Source: Orbilia blumenaviensis (Eukaryota > Ascomycota > Orbiliomycetes > Orbiliales > Orbiliaceae). From it: 64,000 nucleotides of DNA. Both the position numbers and the translations under genes were made by a program. Positions 45,512 through 55,733 of this stretch are shown here, in pieces. The notes under the pieces are model-generated. The model worked only from the letters and a program-made list of their open reading frames with translations, was not told the DNA's origin and made no database searches. The stretch spans positions 1,798,001 to 1,862,000 of the forward strand of contig JAVHNS010000003.1 in NCBI GenBank assembly GCA_036872755.1, in the 5' to 3' direction. The first letter of the stretch is position 1. The number at the start of each line of letters is the position of its first letter.

Positions 45512-47299
45512 ATGAAGCCTAAAAATACCAGAGAGCTTATAGAGCTTCCGCGGGAACTTATCGATGAAATTACAATGTACCTGTCTATGGATGATATTAT
45601 TGCTCTGAGATGTTCTTGCAAAAGGCTTGACTTTCTGGCAAAGAAGGGATTCTACGACAATGTGTTCACCCTGCGCAGATACTACTGGACCTCGACAGAC
45701 CTTCAAGCCTTAGTCAAACTGGCAAGAAAGACTTCCAACCTGGAGGAACATTTGAGACCGACATTAAAACACCTTATTATCGAAGCTGATTCGCCGTATG
45801 TCTATCTTCACCCTGATCGCAATCCTCCCGAAGGACAATTCTCAAACCTGTCCGAGTTTCGGTCGATAATAGAAAAGGGATTCAACTATTATTCTCGTGA
45901 ACTCCGGGTTTTACGTCTCTGCCCGATCCTGTTCTCATATGCAGTTTTAAATCTTAAAAATATTGCACATATCGAAATCCACGATCCAAATTACTCCAAA
46001 GGGAGTAGAGTACCCGACGACGTCATTCTATCACATTATCGAAAGTTCTTTCCATTAGAGTTTAAATATCCGGCCCTGGAACCTAATAAGAAACCGAACG
46101 CGATAACTCGCCAGTTTTTTGACTTTTACCGTTGGGCTTCTGTTCAGATGGGCGGCACCGTAGGTGTCCTAGCCCCAGGCATTATCTGGGAGTATTTTCC
46201 GTCGGTAATTCCTTTAGAGGCAATTAACAATGTCTTGTGCGCACTAAGAGTACAAAAACGTGAGATTCGGATATTTGGTGTCCCTAGGCCACCCTCCGGC
46301 CCTGCAATGGGAGCTATTTCATACGGTTGGTTCCACAAGAATTGCTGTTCTAAAATCGACAATTGTCGCCCGGTTATGGAGCACTTAAATGGTCTTACGT
46401 TGGATATAGAGAGACCGCTAGACCCAGATATCAGATTGATCAATAAGCATCGATTAGGTCTATGCGTATTTCTAAGATATCCAGTTCGGCTGAAATGGCT
46501 GAATCTCAGCTTTTCTTCTATCGACTGGGCTGTGATATGGAAAACAGAGAAAGGAGAATATCGCCCATATGTCCCTTTATTACTACCTGAGCTTCTCGAT
46601 GCATCCTCCAACGCTCTCTCCTTTCTCAGTCAGCTTCGTTTTGACATGCTTGCATTTTCCGAGAAGGACATCCTGAAGTTCCTCACTGATCGAAAAGACA
46701 CCCTTCGCAGGGTAAAGTTTGTAAACTGTCGTTTACAGGCTCGTTGGCAAGTCTGGTGGGAGATATTTGCGGCCTTGGAATTACTATCGCTGGATTTTTT
46801 CGAATACGAATGCACTAATACCATTGTGACTGTGGGGCGTTGGAGGGTACAATCTGGGGAAGCATACTCCTCAGACGCTATTTCGTGGTTTAGGTTGTAT
46901 GGGAACATTTCAACCATGGCACATCATTGCGAATTGGTACCAGAGTCTCACAAGGGAAACCCTATAGAGGAACCTCTGGATAAAAGGTGGAAGGTCAGCT
47001 ACAAGAAGGCCATCACGGCTGTTAAAGCGATGGAAAGAGTACTTTTGCATGGAATCCCAGCGGAAACCATTTTCGAGGCATACGTTGAAGACTTCAGTAC
47101 CCATCCCGGACAAGGTCGTCAAAACCTAATTCTATGTGATGACTGGAAACGGGGACCCAAGACTTACAGGTTTGCGGTTCCGATTCCTCCTACTAAAGTG
47201 GAAGAGACGCTTGTTTGTATGGAAATAATAGAAAAGAAGGGGTGGGAATATGATGACCCCGCTGAAGAGCCCCTAGCAAAGGAGAGCTTTGATGGATAG
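45512..47299 (+). CDS. F-box protein
   Basis: Single exon; the first ATG in frame is 45512, giving 595 residues. The frame is open upstream to 45470 but without an ATG, so a small upstream exon cannot be excluded. The F-box is at about 8-55 (LIELPRELIDEITMYLSMDD, then RCSCKRLDFLAKKGFYDNVF). Downstream is a long Leu-rich region (LRVLRLCPILF; VLAPGIIWEYFP; LKWLNLSFSSIDW; LRRVKFVNCRL) of weak leucine-rich-repeat character. It probably recruits a target to an SCF ubiquitin ligase. First of three F-box-like genes within 6 kb. Confidence 0.82.
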   Translation: MKPKNTRELIELPRELIDEITMYLSMDDIIALRCSCKRLDFLAKKGFYDNVFTLRRYYWTSTDLQALVKLARKTSNLEEHLRPTLKHLIIEADSPYVYLHPDRNPPEGQFSNLSEFRSIIEKGFNYYSRELRVLRLCPILFSYAVLNLKNIAHIEIHDPNYSKGSRVPDDVILSHYRKFFPLEFKYPALEPNKKPNAITRQFFDFYRWASVQMGGTVGVLAPGIIWEYFPSVIPLEAINNVLCALRVQKREIRIFGVPRPPSGPAMGAISYGWFHKNCCSKIDNCRPVMEHLNGLTLDIERPLDPDIRLINKHRLGLCVFLRYPVRLKWLNLSFSSIDWAVIWKTEKGEYRPYVPLLLPELLDASSNALSFLSQLRFDMLAFSEKDILKFLTDRKDTLRRVKFVNCRLQARWQVWWEIFAALELLSLDFFEYECTNTIVTVGRWRVQSGEAYSSDAISWFRLYGNISTMAHHCELVPESHKGNPIEEPLDKRWKVSYKKAITAVKAMERVLLHGIPAETIFEAYVEDFSTHPGQGRQNLILCDDWKRGPKTYRFAVPIPPTKVEETLVCMEIIEKKGWEYDDPAEEPLAKESFDG

Positions 47300-47714
47300 C
47301 TATTCTTGTATGAATGGCACTTTTAATGCTGCTGCATGGGGTGTAGCCTTTGTATGAATACGCTTGGGTCTGGTAGTAGTATTATTAACTTAATTTGGGC
47401 ACATGCGGTCCATGGTTTATATACTTAGTTCATGGGGTTCATGATCTAGTAGAGACTACCGAGGTACTCGCTAGAAATTGGAATGTTAACTTAATTTCAA
47501 GGGCTTTAAAAAAAAAAAAAAAAAAAAACAAGAATGTAGGTTAGTCGATCGTGAGGACTTGATAGTATAGCATACAACCCTTTGACTCTTAATACTACCT
47601 CTTGATAGAGCCGGGACAGCATTTCATTATCTATAAACTGGACATGCAACTGCTCCGGTCAACAAAGTCTCAGCACCCATGCCTCCGTTTTTGATAGTAA
47701 ACTAACCACCGAGA
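47300..47714. other. Convergent intergenic with poly-A run
   Basis: 3' regions of two F-box-like genes. A run of 21 A residues occupies 47508-47528. No gene is supported. Confidence 0.5.
47508..47528. repeat. Poly-A tract, 21 nt
   Basis: Uninterrupted A run in the convergent spacer. It is preceded by ordinary sequence and has no target-site duplication, so a retroposed tail is not supported. Confidence 0.9.
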
Positions 47715-49559
47715 TCAGAAATCAGGGTCAGATTCAGGGTCGGATTCGGGGTCGGATTCGGGGTCGGATTCATGGTCAGGTTCAGAGTCAGAATCAGAGT
47801 CAGAATCAGAGTCATCCGAATCAGATTCGTCGTCGTCATGAGCTTGACTACGGTCAAGGCATTTGGTGAGTTGTTTGTAACAGAGTCCCATATTCCCGAA
47901 ATAGTCCGATTCAAACCACATCATTGAAGTGAAGTCTATACCCTCATATTGAAACAGGTCCCTTATTATAGTCCTATTGCCAGGGCAATTCTCAACTGCC
48001 CATCTAAAATAGTTTGCCTGATGCCAGCAAAGAGCGTCGTATTTGCGTGGATACCGAGCGCCTGCACCCACTGTATCATGCAAGTCGAAGAAGAGCCTTT
48101 GTTTCCGCGTGGCTCCATCAAAGCCTTTCGTTTCTCTCACGCCCTCGGCCAAGAGCCAGGTGTTACCATTTACATCTTCAGGTTTTCCGGGGAAGTACAA
48201 ATCTTCCAACTCGTAAACGCCATAGAAGATCAATCTTAGCTTGCGGTAGCTCTTGAAAACACCCTCTTTTTGGCGGAAGGAGCCATAAAGGTCTTCAGGT
48301 AAAGAGATACGGCCGCAGCGGCCATCCTCTACGGGATTGGCGTTGGCGAATAGCCATCGAAGAATGTCTTGAGCTAGGAAGAGCATCAATACTTGGTGCA
48401 AGGCGCTGATATCTCGAAGCCTCGCCTCGCCTTCTGGGCTGTCTTCTGGCACCCGGCCCGCAGCGATGGTCCATGGATCTACCAGGACGTTGTTCTGGCC
48501 ATAGTCGACAAGATACTCGAGGAGGGGACCCAAAGCGGCCTTGACGGCCTCTGGCGAAGAGCCTTTGATGTTGTAGGCAACGTATCCGCTTAGATATCGC
48601 TCTCCCCCAAGAGGGAAAGATTTACTTCCGATTTCAGACCTGTATTTTTCATAAGCCAAGCGTGCAGCCTTTTCATCCGGGAAATCCTTTTCTAAAGTGG
48701 GCTCGGGGCTCCATAGTAAGTGCATGATCCTTTTATCTCCCGTGAAAAGGGGCTCGAGATATTCGGGAGCAAGCATGGCACCAGCTAAGAATACGCGGTA
48801 GAAGCTGGAGTATATCCTCTGCTCGCGAATTGCTCTATCTTTCAATATATCCTCTTCGCTCGGTGCTGGAGGGTAACTAAGATAGCGCATATATCCATCT
48901 TTCCAGCTATCCCCCCCGGTCACGAAAGTTGGGTTAACCGAGATCATATAAGGGTGGTTAGACTGCGCATTAACCGGGTAAGCGATATGTCTCATTAACT
49001 TATTGCGATGATTTTCGGTTGGCCATTCTGTATCCTCCTCGATTCCCAGCCGGATTGCGCAGGATATTAAGAGGTAAAGGTCTTGCATGGCGACCAGCTC
49101 TTCGAATGTTGGTCTTTTGACTTTGCTGCTCAGCTGTTTGAGGTCTATTTTTGGCTTTAGGATAGAGTCCCGGGCAGAAATGGCATCAGCTGAGCCTGCT
49201 GCAATATCTTGTAGTCGTTCAGCCCCATGGTTGATGTAAGCCTCTGTTATGGCCGTTGCTCGGATCTGGTCAGGTTATGAGTATATGCCTACATAAAATT
49301 TAGACGACTAAGCGTCCTAGAAACATTTACGGAGACTAGTAATTACCGCTAATAAAGCATCTTCGAATGCAATCACTTTGGCCTTTGTAATTGGCAATAG
49401 AATGCTAGCTCTATTTGAAAACCATATGTTGTAAAAGTGCTTGCACACGACTGCCAGATTGGTCATGCTAGCTTGCGAGTCATGTCCGACTTCGGTGAAG
49501 ATCTGTACCAGAACTTCGACAGCAAGGCCGACGAATGGAGATTTCTGAGCTATCGACAT
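47715..49559 (-). CDS. F-box-like protein with acidic Ser-Asp/Asp-Pro-Glu-Ser repeat tail
   Basis: Exon 1 is 49559-49347 and exon 2 49265-47715, giving 587 residues. The N terminus (FVGLAVEVLVQIFTEVGHDS, then NLAVVCKHFYNIWFS) has F-box form. The middle is a large helical region without known domain (phrases GYMRYLSYPPAPSEED, FYRVFLAGAMLAPEYLEPLF, YFRWAVENCPGN). The C terminus, about 40 residues, is a Ser-Asp run followed by tandem ESDP units, encoded by a short repeat at about 47725-47820. The family is not one I can name beyond the F-box. Confidence 0.78.
47725..47820 (-). repeat. Coding minisatellite for acidic ESDP and Ser-Asp tail
   Basis: Twelve-base units encode Glu-Ser-Asp-Pro, with six-base Ser-Asp units next to them, all in frame at the end of the F-box-like gene. 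The repeat probably varies in length between strains. Confidence 0.8.
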
Positions 49560-50732
49560 GGTGAACTGTTTCCAAAGATCAATTCAGAATAAAAAGTAAT
49601 CCTAGCTTTGGGACATATGAAACAACGCAGTGTGGCTGGGAAGGCTAGGGAAAATCCAACAAATCGAGGGCGGAGTATATAGTATGTTCAATCATTGGCA
49701 CTGCATTGGCATTGGCATTGGCTTATTTATAAGTTCGCTGTTCCTCAATTGTACATATCACTTCCTTTAGCATTCATACCAATCGGTCCGGTATCGCACG
49801 TTGGTTAGTTTCCTGGCTCCACGAGAATGCTGAAAGACGGCACGATGTTTTGAAAATGACTCAGGGTACATAGTGTGCGCGCGTAGTGCATTCAATACAC
49901 CTCGCAAGATGACGATACACAGCAGCTGTGCAGCACGGGTGTTCAAATGATCAGGCGATCCAGCTATAACACACGGTTTATACTTGTCCGGCTCAGCAAT
50001 TCCGTATTTATCCGAAACTCAAGGCAGGAAAAAGAAGCTCGTATTGAGCTGCATTGAGGTGGCGGCACCTAGCTATGCATCGTCGCGGCACAGTAGGCAT
50101 CTAGGTAAGTACCTATATTATGCATATGGTACTGGTAGGAGGTTTTCGCCCCAGCACTTCTAATGCTAGTCTGGTTTCCCCCCAACTTGAAGTAGAGCCA
50201 ATCCGAATAACTAGGTAGGTACTTAGTATATTAATACCTTTTAACTCTCCCCCCTCCCCTCCCCTATATCACTACCCTACTATCGAAGTATTAACCACGG
50301 CTATCGGGACTCCATCTAAGAAAGGTAAAGTTAGGCGGTCAATCAGCTGTCTTTTGTGACGCACCCAAAGTGATAGCTTGATAGCTAGAGTTTCTTATTA
50401 CTGCTTAATACCTATCGAAACCAACCCCTGCTAACTTTTAGTTGTCCAGTATAGTCTCGAGCCTTTCTGATCAAAGCTCTTTGAGCGCACGCCTAAGCTG
50501 TACTCACGGGGAAAGAGTCACATACGGTATCCACTCACTTCTAGTTTCGATTAATGCTTTCGATTGGCCAATTCTACTACGGCTCTACAGATATTGACAT
50601 CCGACCCTAATCAACTTAGGAAGTCATTCACTTCAGATTGCGACACTTCCCGGTTCCTGCTTTTTGTACAGGCACCCTCAAAATACAACTTAGCCAACCC
50701 AAAAACATCATTGAAAGTTTCAGATTCGAGCT
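49560..50732. other. Divergent intergenic, 1.2 kb
   Basis: Promoters of two F-box-like genes. Has CTAGGTA-type phrases near 50101 and 50210, related to the TACCTAGGTA motif, and a TTGGCA repeat near 49697-49722. No gene is supported. Confidence 0.5.
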
Positions 50733-51551
50733 ATGGCTTCAGAAACTCAGCCTGCCAGATCGATCAACTTGCCAGCAGAACTACTGCTCGAAGTTTTTGG
50801 CCATCTTAATTGGAGATCCCATATCCCATGTATGCAAGTATCTAAGACGTGGCGCGAACTCTTAATGTCTGAAAATTTACGATACAAGCGATATACACCC
50901 AAGGGATTTCACCGACTACTTGACTCCGACGTTTGGAATCGAGTATTACCCAGAACGTTTTTCTTCGACATTTTTGAAGATAAGATCCTCTCCTCGGAGC
51001 TTCAGTCCTATAAATTGGAGGTATCAAACCCAAGTTTCCCTTGCGAGGAAGACGCCATTCTACCTATACCATTCCATCGTATACTAGAGGAAAATATTTT
51101 CTACGAAGGAAAAAATATCGGGGCAAGCCAACAAGAAGCCAGTATAAACAATCAGGAGTCGGATATTTCCCCAAGCGCTAGGGCTCTCGATGGTGTATGC
51201 ATGGGTGTTAGTTATAGATACTATCCATATTCACACCCGCCAGATGGCCGATGTTTCCTTTTCAAGGAACACCCTGAGATACGAGATATGTCGTTGGCAG
51301 ATTTCTTCAATTTCATGGCAAAAAATATCTTTAGACTCGAACAACTGGAAGACTATGAGAGAGCCCGGATCAAGGTCACTCCTCATCCTCACCCCGCTGA
51401 TCCGGAAACGGAGTACTTTTTGGGGTTCGAGGTTTGGGTTGAAACAGTTGAATGGAAGAATGGAGAGATAAGCAAGCGGATGCCTCGACCGCCAAGGAAC
51501 CCCGAGGTTCCGTCAAGAAGAACAAAGCAAAGACGGCGAGTTGTACCATAG
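50733..51551 (+). CDS. F-box protein, short
   Basis: Single exon, 272 residues. The F-box is at about 11-55 (INLPAELLLEVFGHLNWRSH, then CMQVSKTWRELLMSENLRYK), in the classic Pro-x-Glu-Leu-Leu form. The rest has no repeat; a family-like phrase is MSLADFFNFMAKNIF, and the C terminus is Arg/Pro-rich. Such short F-box proteins are numerous in fungi and mostly uncharacterised. Third of the F-box-like genes in this block. Confidence 0.82.
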   Translation: MASETQPARSINLPAELLLEVFGHLNWRSHIPCMQVSKTWRELLMSENLRYKRYTPKGFHRLLDSDVWNRVLPRTFFFDIFEDKILSSELQSYKLEVSNPSFPCEEDAILPIPFHRILEENIFYEGKNIGASQQEASINNQESDISPSARALDGVCMGVSYRYYPYSHPPDGRCFLFKEHPEIRDMSLADFFNFMAKNIFRLEQLEDYERARIKVTPHPHPADPETEYFLGFEVWVETVEWKNGEISKRMPRPPRNPEVPSRRTKQRRRVVP

Positions 51552-52314
51552 TCTATAGCTTTATGGCCTAAGTATATAGTAAATACTTGCTTAAGTACCA
51601 TTGAGGAAGCTTTCTGTACCTATAAAAGTAGCCTTATCTCGCACCAGTACCGTCTCAGTCTTAAATTTCATTTCCCATACCGCAGCAGCCGCCATTTACA
51701 TATTATCCGATTTTTGTTCAATACAAAACTCAGAAGAAAGTCTATTCCACAGATACCACACTAATTACATATTTCTACTGTCCTTCCATATCGATGTATG
51801 CTTATGCATGTTTGAAGTTTGGGGGGTTGTGTTGTATTTTAAGAGTTGTTGGTCCTTGTATAAGTTTTCGGTTATAACTTCGCTTGTCAATTTTGTCCCA
51901 CTGCTCATGCCGGCAACAGAAAATAGTCTAAAGGGGGTAGTCTTAAAAGGTTATCGCGATGCGGTTTATCTAAAGTAGGCAATTGGAGAGCCAATACCCG
52001 GCTTACTCTTAGACATTCTGGTCAAGGTGTCTAAGACCGAGGCAGTCCGGTTTCCAATAGCTGGGTTTCTATTGGGCAGGTCATGTGTTGCAGAAGTCTC
52101 CCTGTTATGGCCTGCCCAAGGCTTTCAACCTCGGTAAGTTTCTCTGCGCCGAACCACAAAAAGATTCTTACGCTTACAAAAAGCCTTCTCCGGACCTCGT
52201 GCCAGGAACGATGTCTTCCCACCACCACCGCATTCTCCCTGCATCCTCTAGAACGAGCTCAATCTTTCCTCCATAGTTTGTATCATATCCCGCGAAAGCA
52301 GATTTTCTCAAAAA
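51552..52314. other. Intergenic upstream of cytochrome b5
   Basis: Contains the F-box 3' region and the cytochrome b5 promoter. A 125-codon open frame at 51601-51978 lacks a proper ATG and any known domain, so it is not called. Confidence 0.5.
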
Positions 52315-52724
52315 ATGGCCGATAAGCAGTTCACCACCGCCGATGTTGCGCAGCACAAGGATGCCGATGCCGGTTTGTACATTATTATTGACAACGGTGT
52401 CTACGACGTCACAAGTAGGTTATCATCGTCGCCGTCGCACATATCGGTTCCGGCTGCTGCGGAATCGCTATGTTTTGATCGGGTTCTAACTGAGTACGCG
52501 GACAGGCTTCGTCGATGAGCATCCCGGCGGAAAGAAAATTCTTCAGCGCGTCGCTGGAAAGGACGCCTCGAAGCAGTTTTGGAAGGTACAAAACACAGAA
52601 CCAGTGCGGTTACCTCTCTCGCACGTGCTGACATAGATCCATCCAGTACCATAATGAGGGAGTCCTCAAGAAGTACACCCCAAAGCTCAAGGTTGGAACC
52701 GTCAAGGAAGCAGCCAAGATATAA
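52315..52724 (+). CDS. Small soluble cytochrome b5-like haem protein
   Basis: Three exons: 52315-52414, 52506-52585 and 52647-52724, giving 85 residues. Begins [20 protein letters not shown]. The haem-binding HPGG motif has His39 ([11 protein letters not shown]) and the second axial ligand is His62 (QFWKYHNEGVL). It is only the haem domain: there is no C-terminal membrane anchor, reductase or desaturase part. It would act as a soluble one-electron carrier. The lack of an anchor separates it from the ER cytochrome b5 used by desaturases; partner unknown. Introns are 91 and 61 bp. Confidence 0.92.
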
Positions 52725-53525
52725 AATTTCTTTCGACTGCCTGACATCACCACCAACGATTTTCTTTACGTCTTAATACCCCACCTCACTTAATTATTAG
52801 GGTCGTTTCTATCGTCACCACTATCACCATTGCAGGCGTTGATTTTATATCCGTGCGGCTTTTTTCTTTTATGATTGTTCCAAGCGAGCGATTTTATAAA
52901 TATATACATCTAGAAAGGACGGCGATCTAGAGTAGACAATTTGCGACTTTGGAGATCGCGAAAGCGACAAGAAGGCAATTAATTCAACCGCCCTGAGCTA
53001 CAGGGTATCTTCCACCGTCAACCGACATTTCCCCTGTGACGTCCTAACACAGCAGTGACTATGCGCGCCGAACAGCTCGGCCACCATCTAACAAGCATAT
53101 ACATTCCCCCCTTATATCAGTGGTGGCGAATGTCTACATCGGATGGGAGAATAAACCTGCTTTGGCGGGAGTGCTCTGCTTACTTCTTGCTATATTCTCC
53201 TTAAAAAGAGAGTACGGCGTTATGGAGGTGGCGGTACGTGGGATCTGTATCTGGAAGTTTACCTCGTTTGAAATGGTATCCGGCCTCGAGTGATTCCGAC
53301 ATATATTGCTGTCTGCTTTGGTGATTTCTTGATTATTGCCTTTTTTTTCCTGAGTATATATAGTGTAAACTTGGAGCATAATCTTGTATTTTATCCAAAA
53401 AAAAAAAAAAAAAAAAAAATACAATACGCAGAAACCTAACATTAGGAAGCACAAATAGCGAAATTTCGAAATGGACTCGTTCGTGATGTCTCAAAATCCT
53501 ACTTAAGCATCCACAGGTTGATATA
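52725..53525. other. Convergent intergenic with poly-A run
   Basis: 3' regions of cytochrome b5 (plus) and the SWIM gene (minus). A run of 23 A residues lies at 53397-53419. No gene is supported. Confidence 0.5.
53397..53419. repeat. Poly-A tract, 23 nt
   Basis: Uninterrupted A run close to the 3' side of the SWIM gene; no retroposon signature around it. Confidence 0.9.
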
Positions 53526-54401
53526 TCACTCCCAGAGCACAGCCATCTCAGCCATTATATCATCAGTAACCACTTTCTCAACGATATATCCACCAAATAA
53601 ACCCTGGCACTTCTCCGCTAGGACTGCTGCAAGAAGATGCTTGCATATCGGTACCACAGAATTTCTTAATTTATTTCTACTTGTAGTTTCGGAACCCATG
53701 GTATAGATACCACCATACCAGGTGTTCGTATCGGAATCTGAATCCGCATCCAGTTCCATCTGGTCATTACCGGACCCCCCCTCTTCGTCTTCGGGTTTTT
53801 TGTTATCGTCGTTTTTCCTAATATCATCCTCGTTGCCGATATCCCTCTCTTGTTCTTCACCCGAACTATCTCCTCCCGAACTAGACTCGGCTTCGTCTGC
53901 AGCATCAGAACCATACCCTTTATTTTGCATCTGATGCGAAGAGCGTTCCTGATAGGCGGCCAATGTAAATTCTATACAAGTGCAGTTCCATACTGCAGGC
54001 CGGACTTCATAAACATAAGACTTTCCAGATCTTGGAAACCCCGGTTTTGAAGTTGATGTAGATGTGAAGTTAGGCCCAGGGATAGCAAGTGATTGTGGAG
54101 GTGGCGGGCTAGAACGTATGTAATATACTTTCAGAGCTGAATCCGAGACATCAGCGGTTGAATACCGCTCCACTAGTGATTTTTCGAGTAGATCAAGAGC
54201 CGCGAGGAACGTTGTCGGGAGAAGGCAATGTGCTGTGAGAAATATATTCCTGGATGCCGCAGGGAGGAAACGGATGGGATTTACCCCGGCCGTTGGAGGC
54301 AGTGTGGCTGGCGGGTCTGAAGATATTTGAATTGCGGCAAGGGAGTCGAAAATGGACGCGAGCAGAAGTCGCGATGGGAGGTCTACGCCTCTCTTCGACA
54401 T
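53526..54401 (-). CDS. SWIM-type zinc finger protein, possible Shu2/SWS1 relative
   Basis: Single exon, 291 residues. The SWIM motif is C140-x-C142 (VWNCTCIEFTLAAYQ) and C253-x-H255 (VPICKHLLAAVLAEK). The spacing between halves is about 110 residues, many times longer than normal, because of an acidic Ser/Asp/Glu-rich insert (about 165-230). The N-terminal 135 residues are helical. Short SWIM proteins of this layout include Shu2/SWS1, which with Rad51 paralogues promotes homologous recombination. That assignment is inference from motif and size; other SWIM proteins of unknown role are possible. Confidence 0.75.
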   Translation of the reverse strand: MSKRGVDLPSRLLLASIFDSLAAIQISSDPPATLPPTAGVNPIRFLPAASRNIFLTAHCLLPTTFLAALDLLEKSLVERYSTADVSDSALKVYYIRSSPPPPQSLAIPGPNFTSTSTSKPGFPRSGKSYVYEVRPAVWNCTCIEFTLAAYQERSSHQMQNKGYGSDAADEAESSSGGDSSGEEQERDIGNEDDIRKNDDNKKPEDEEGGSGNDQMELDADSDSDTNTWYGGIYTMGSETTSRNKLRNSVVPICKHLLAAVLAEKCQGLFGGYIVEKVVTDDIMAEMAVLWE

Positions 54402-55733
54402 AACTGATAACAGCCCCGCGGATTGCTACTCAGGTTCGGTGATATTTTGATCTGATATTCGCCTAGGCTCGTTCTGTGAGAAGGTTGAGTTATGGATCCG
54501 AATACGCGATCAAAATAGGAATGACATTTCCCGACATGATGTCGTATATAGGGGAGGCAGATACAGATCAGCTTGCTGAATAAAATCTAGTTAATAATAT
54601 CGACGCGCTGGACGAGGATATTAAGCCAGACAAGACCATGTCGACGCAGCTCTGTACCTCGCTACCAAGCTGTCAGAACGAAACCCTAAGTAAGACTCCT
54701 GCAACTTTGTATCCTTTTCCAACGCCAGTCAACACAGCTTGCAAAATAACGCTCAGTCTCGACACTAGAAATATTGGGGTGGTAGCTTATTATAATCTAT
54801 CAGCGTCTTTGGTACAGGATACCAATTTTCAACGGTGTGCTTTAGTGCGAATATCAATTCAACTAAGTTCGGGCTGGCTAAACACTAAATATTGGCATTG
54901 CGAAGCTTGTGTGGAAATGCTGGGTCAGTATTAATAGGAAGCTAGTTGCCCGCTTTCCGTCCGCTTCCCCGAAACCCTCTGTCACAAAAAAAACAGTTGT
55001 GCTCATTTCTTGTGCCATGTCTGCAGAGCATGGGCGTTCTCTGCAGTTCCTCAGCCAATGAACACGCTGACGTCGGACCTTGCATATGGCTGTCACCCTC
55101 AATGGAGAAGATCTCTCGGAACAGAGCAAACGACTCACGAGAAACTGGGTCGAAAGGAGCCTAGACTGCCCTAACAGGCCCACACACCGGCCGCGCTGCA
55201 TTGTTCCTGTGCAGTTCATCTTGGTGGCTGATAGGCCCCCCCGGTCGATATCATATCGCCTGGGAGTCCCAAAACACACCAATTTGCTGTTTTGTTCGCT
55301 AGCCAAGGGTGGGATGGTCCCAAGCAGTCGGGAGCCCTGGAGTTCTTCCCCTTCTTTGGTCCTGGATTTTTCTCTCCATCTGCATCGATTCTTCCTGCAG
55401 CTCGTGTTCGATGCATGCATGATCTTGTTTATTTTTCTTTTCATTCCCAGTCTTTCCCGTCGTGCCTTTCTTTTGTGATATTGTGATATTTTGAATTTTT
55501 CCCTTTCTATCTCCGTACTCCTTTTTTTCTCATCAGTAGTCTCGAATTCCACGTGCTTCTTTTCATTCAGTTGTAAAGGGAGAACGTGAAATGCTATGCT
55601 TGCTTGTCTACTACAGCTCTAAAATCTCCTGAGGAACATTTCCATCTCACTAGAATTATCTCGATCCCCCTCAAAATTTGGTGGTTTTGTGACGGCCGAT
55701 ACGATTCTTTCCTGTCCACCGCGTGAAGACGGC
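54402..55733. other. Divergent intergenic, 1.3 kb
   Basis: Between the SWIM gene (minus) and the 1191-residue orphan (plus). AAACCCTAA, a telobox, lies at 54681-54689. A 98-codon frame at 54638-54934 begins with ATG but has no recognised domain or coding character; not called. Confidence 0.5.

Noticed and set aside
51601..51978. 125-codon plus-strand frame after the short F-box gene
   Set aside because: Starts without ATG and has mixed hydrophobic content without pattern; likely UTR sequence.
47508..53419. Poly-A tracts as tails of retroposed copies
   Set aside because: No target-site duplication and no upstream sequence resembling an intronless gene copy.
54638..54934. 98-codon plus-strand frame with ATG
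   Set aside because: No domain, no coding bias and no splice partner; lies in the promoter region of the large orphan gene.
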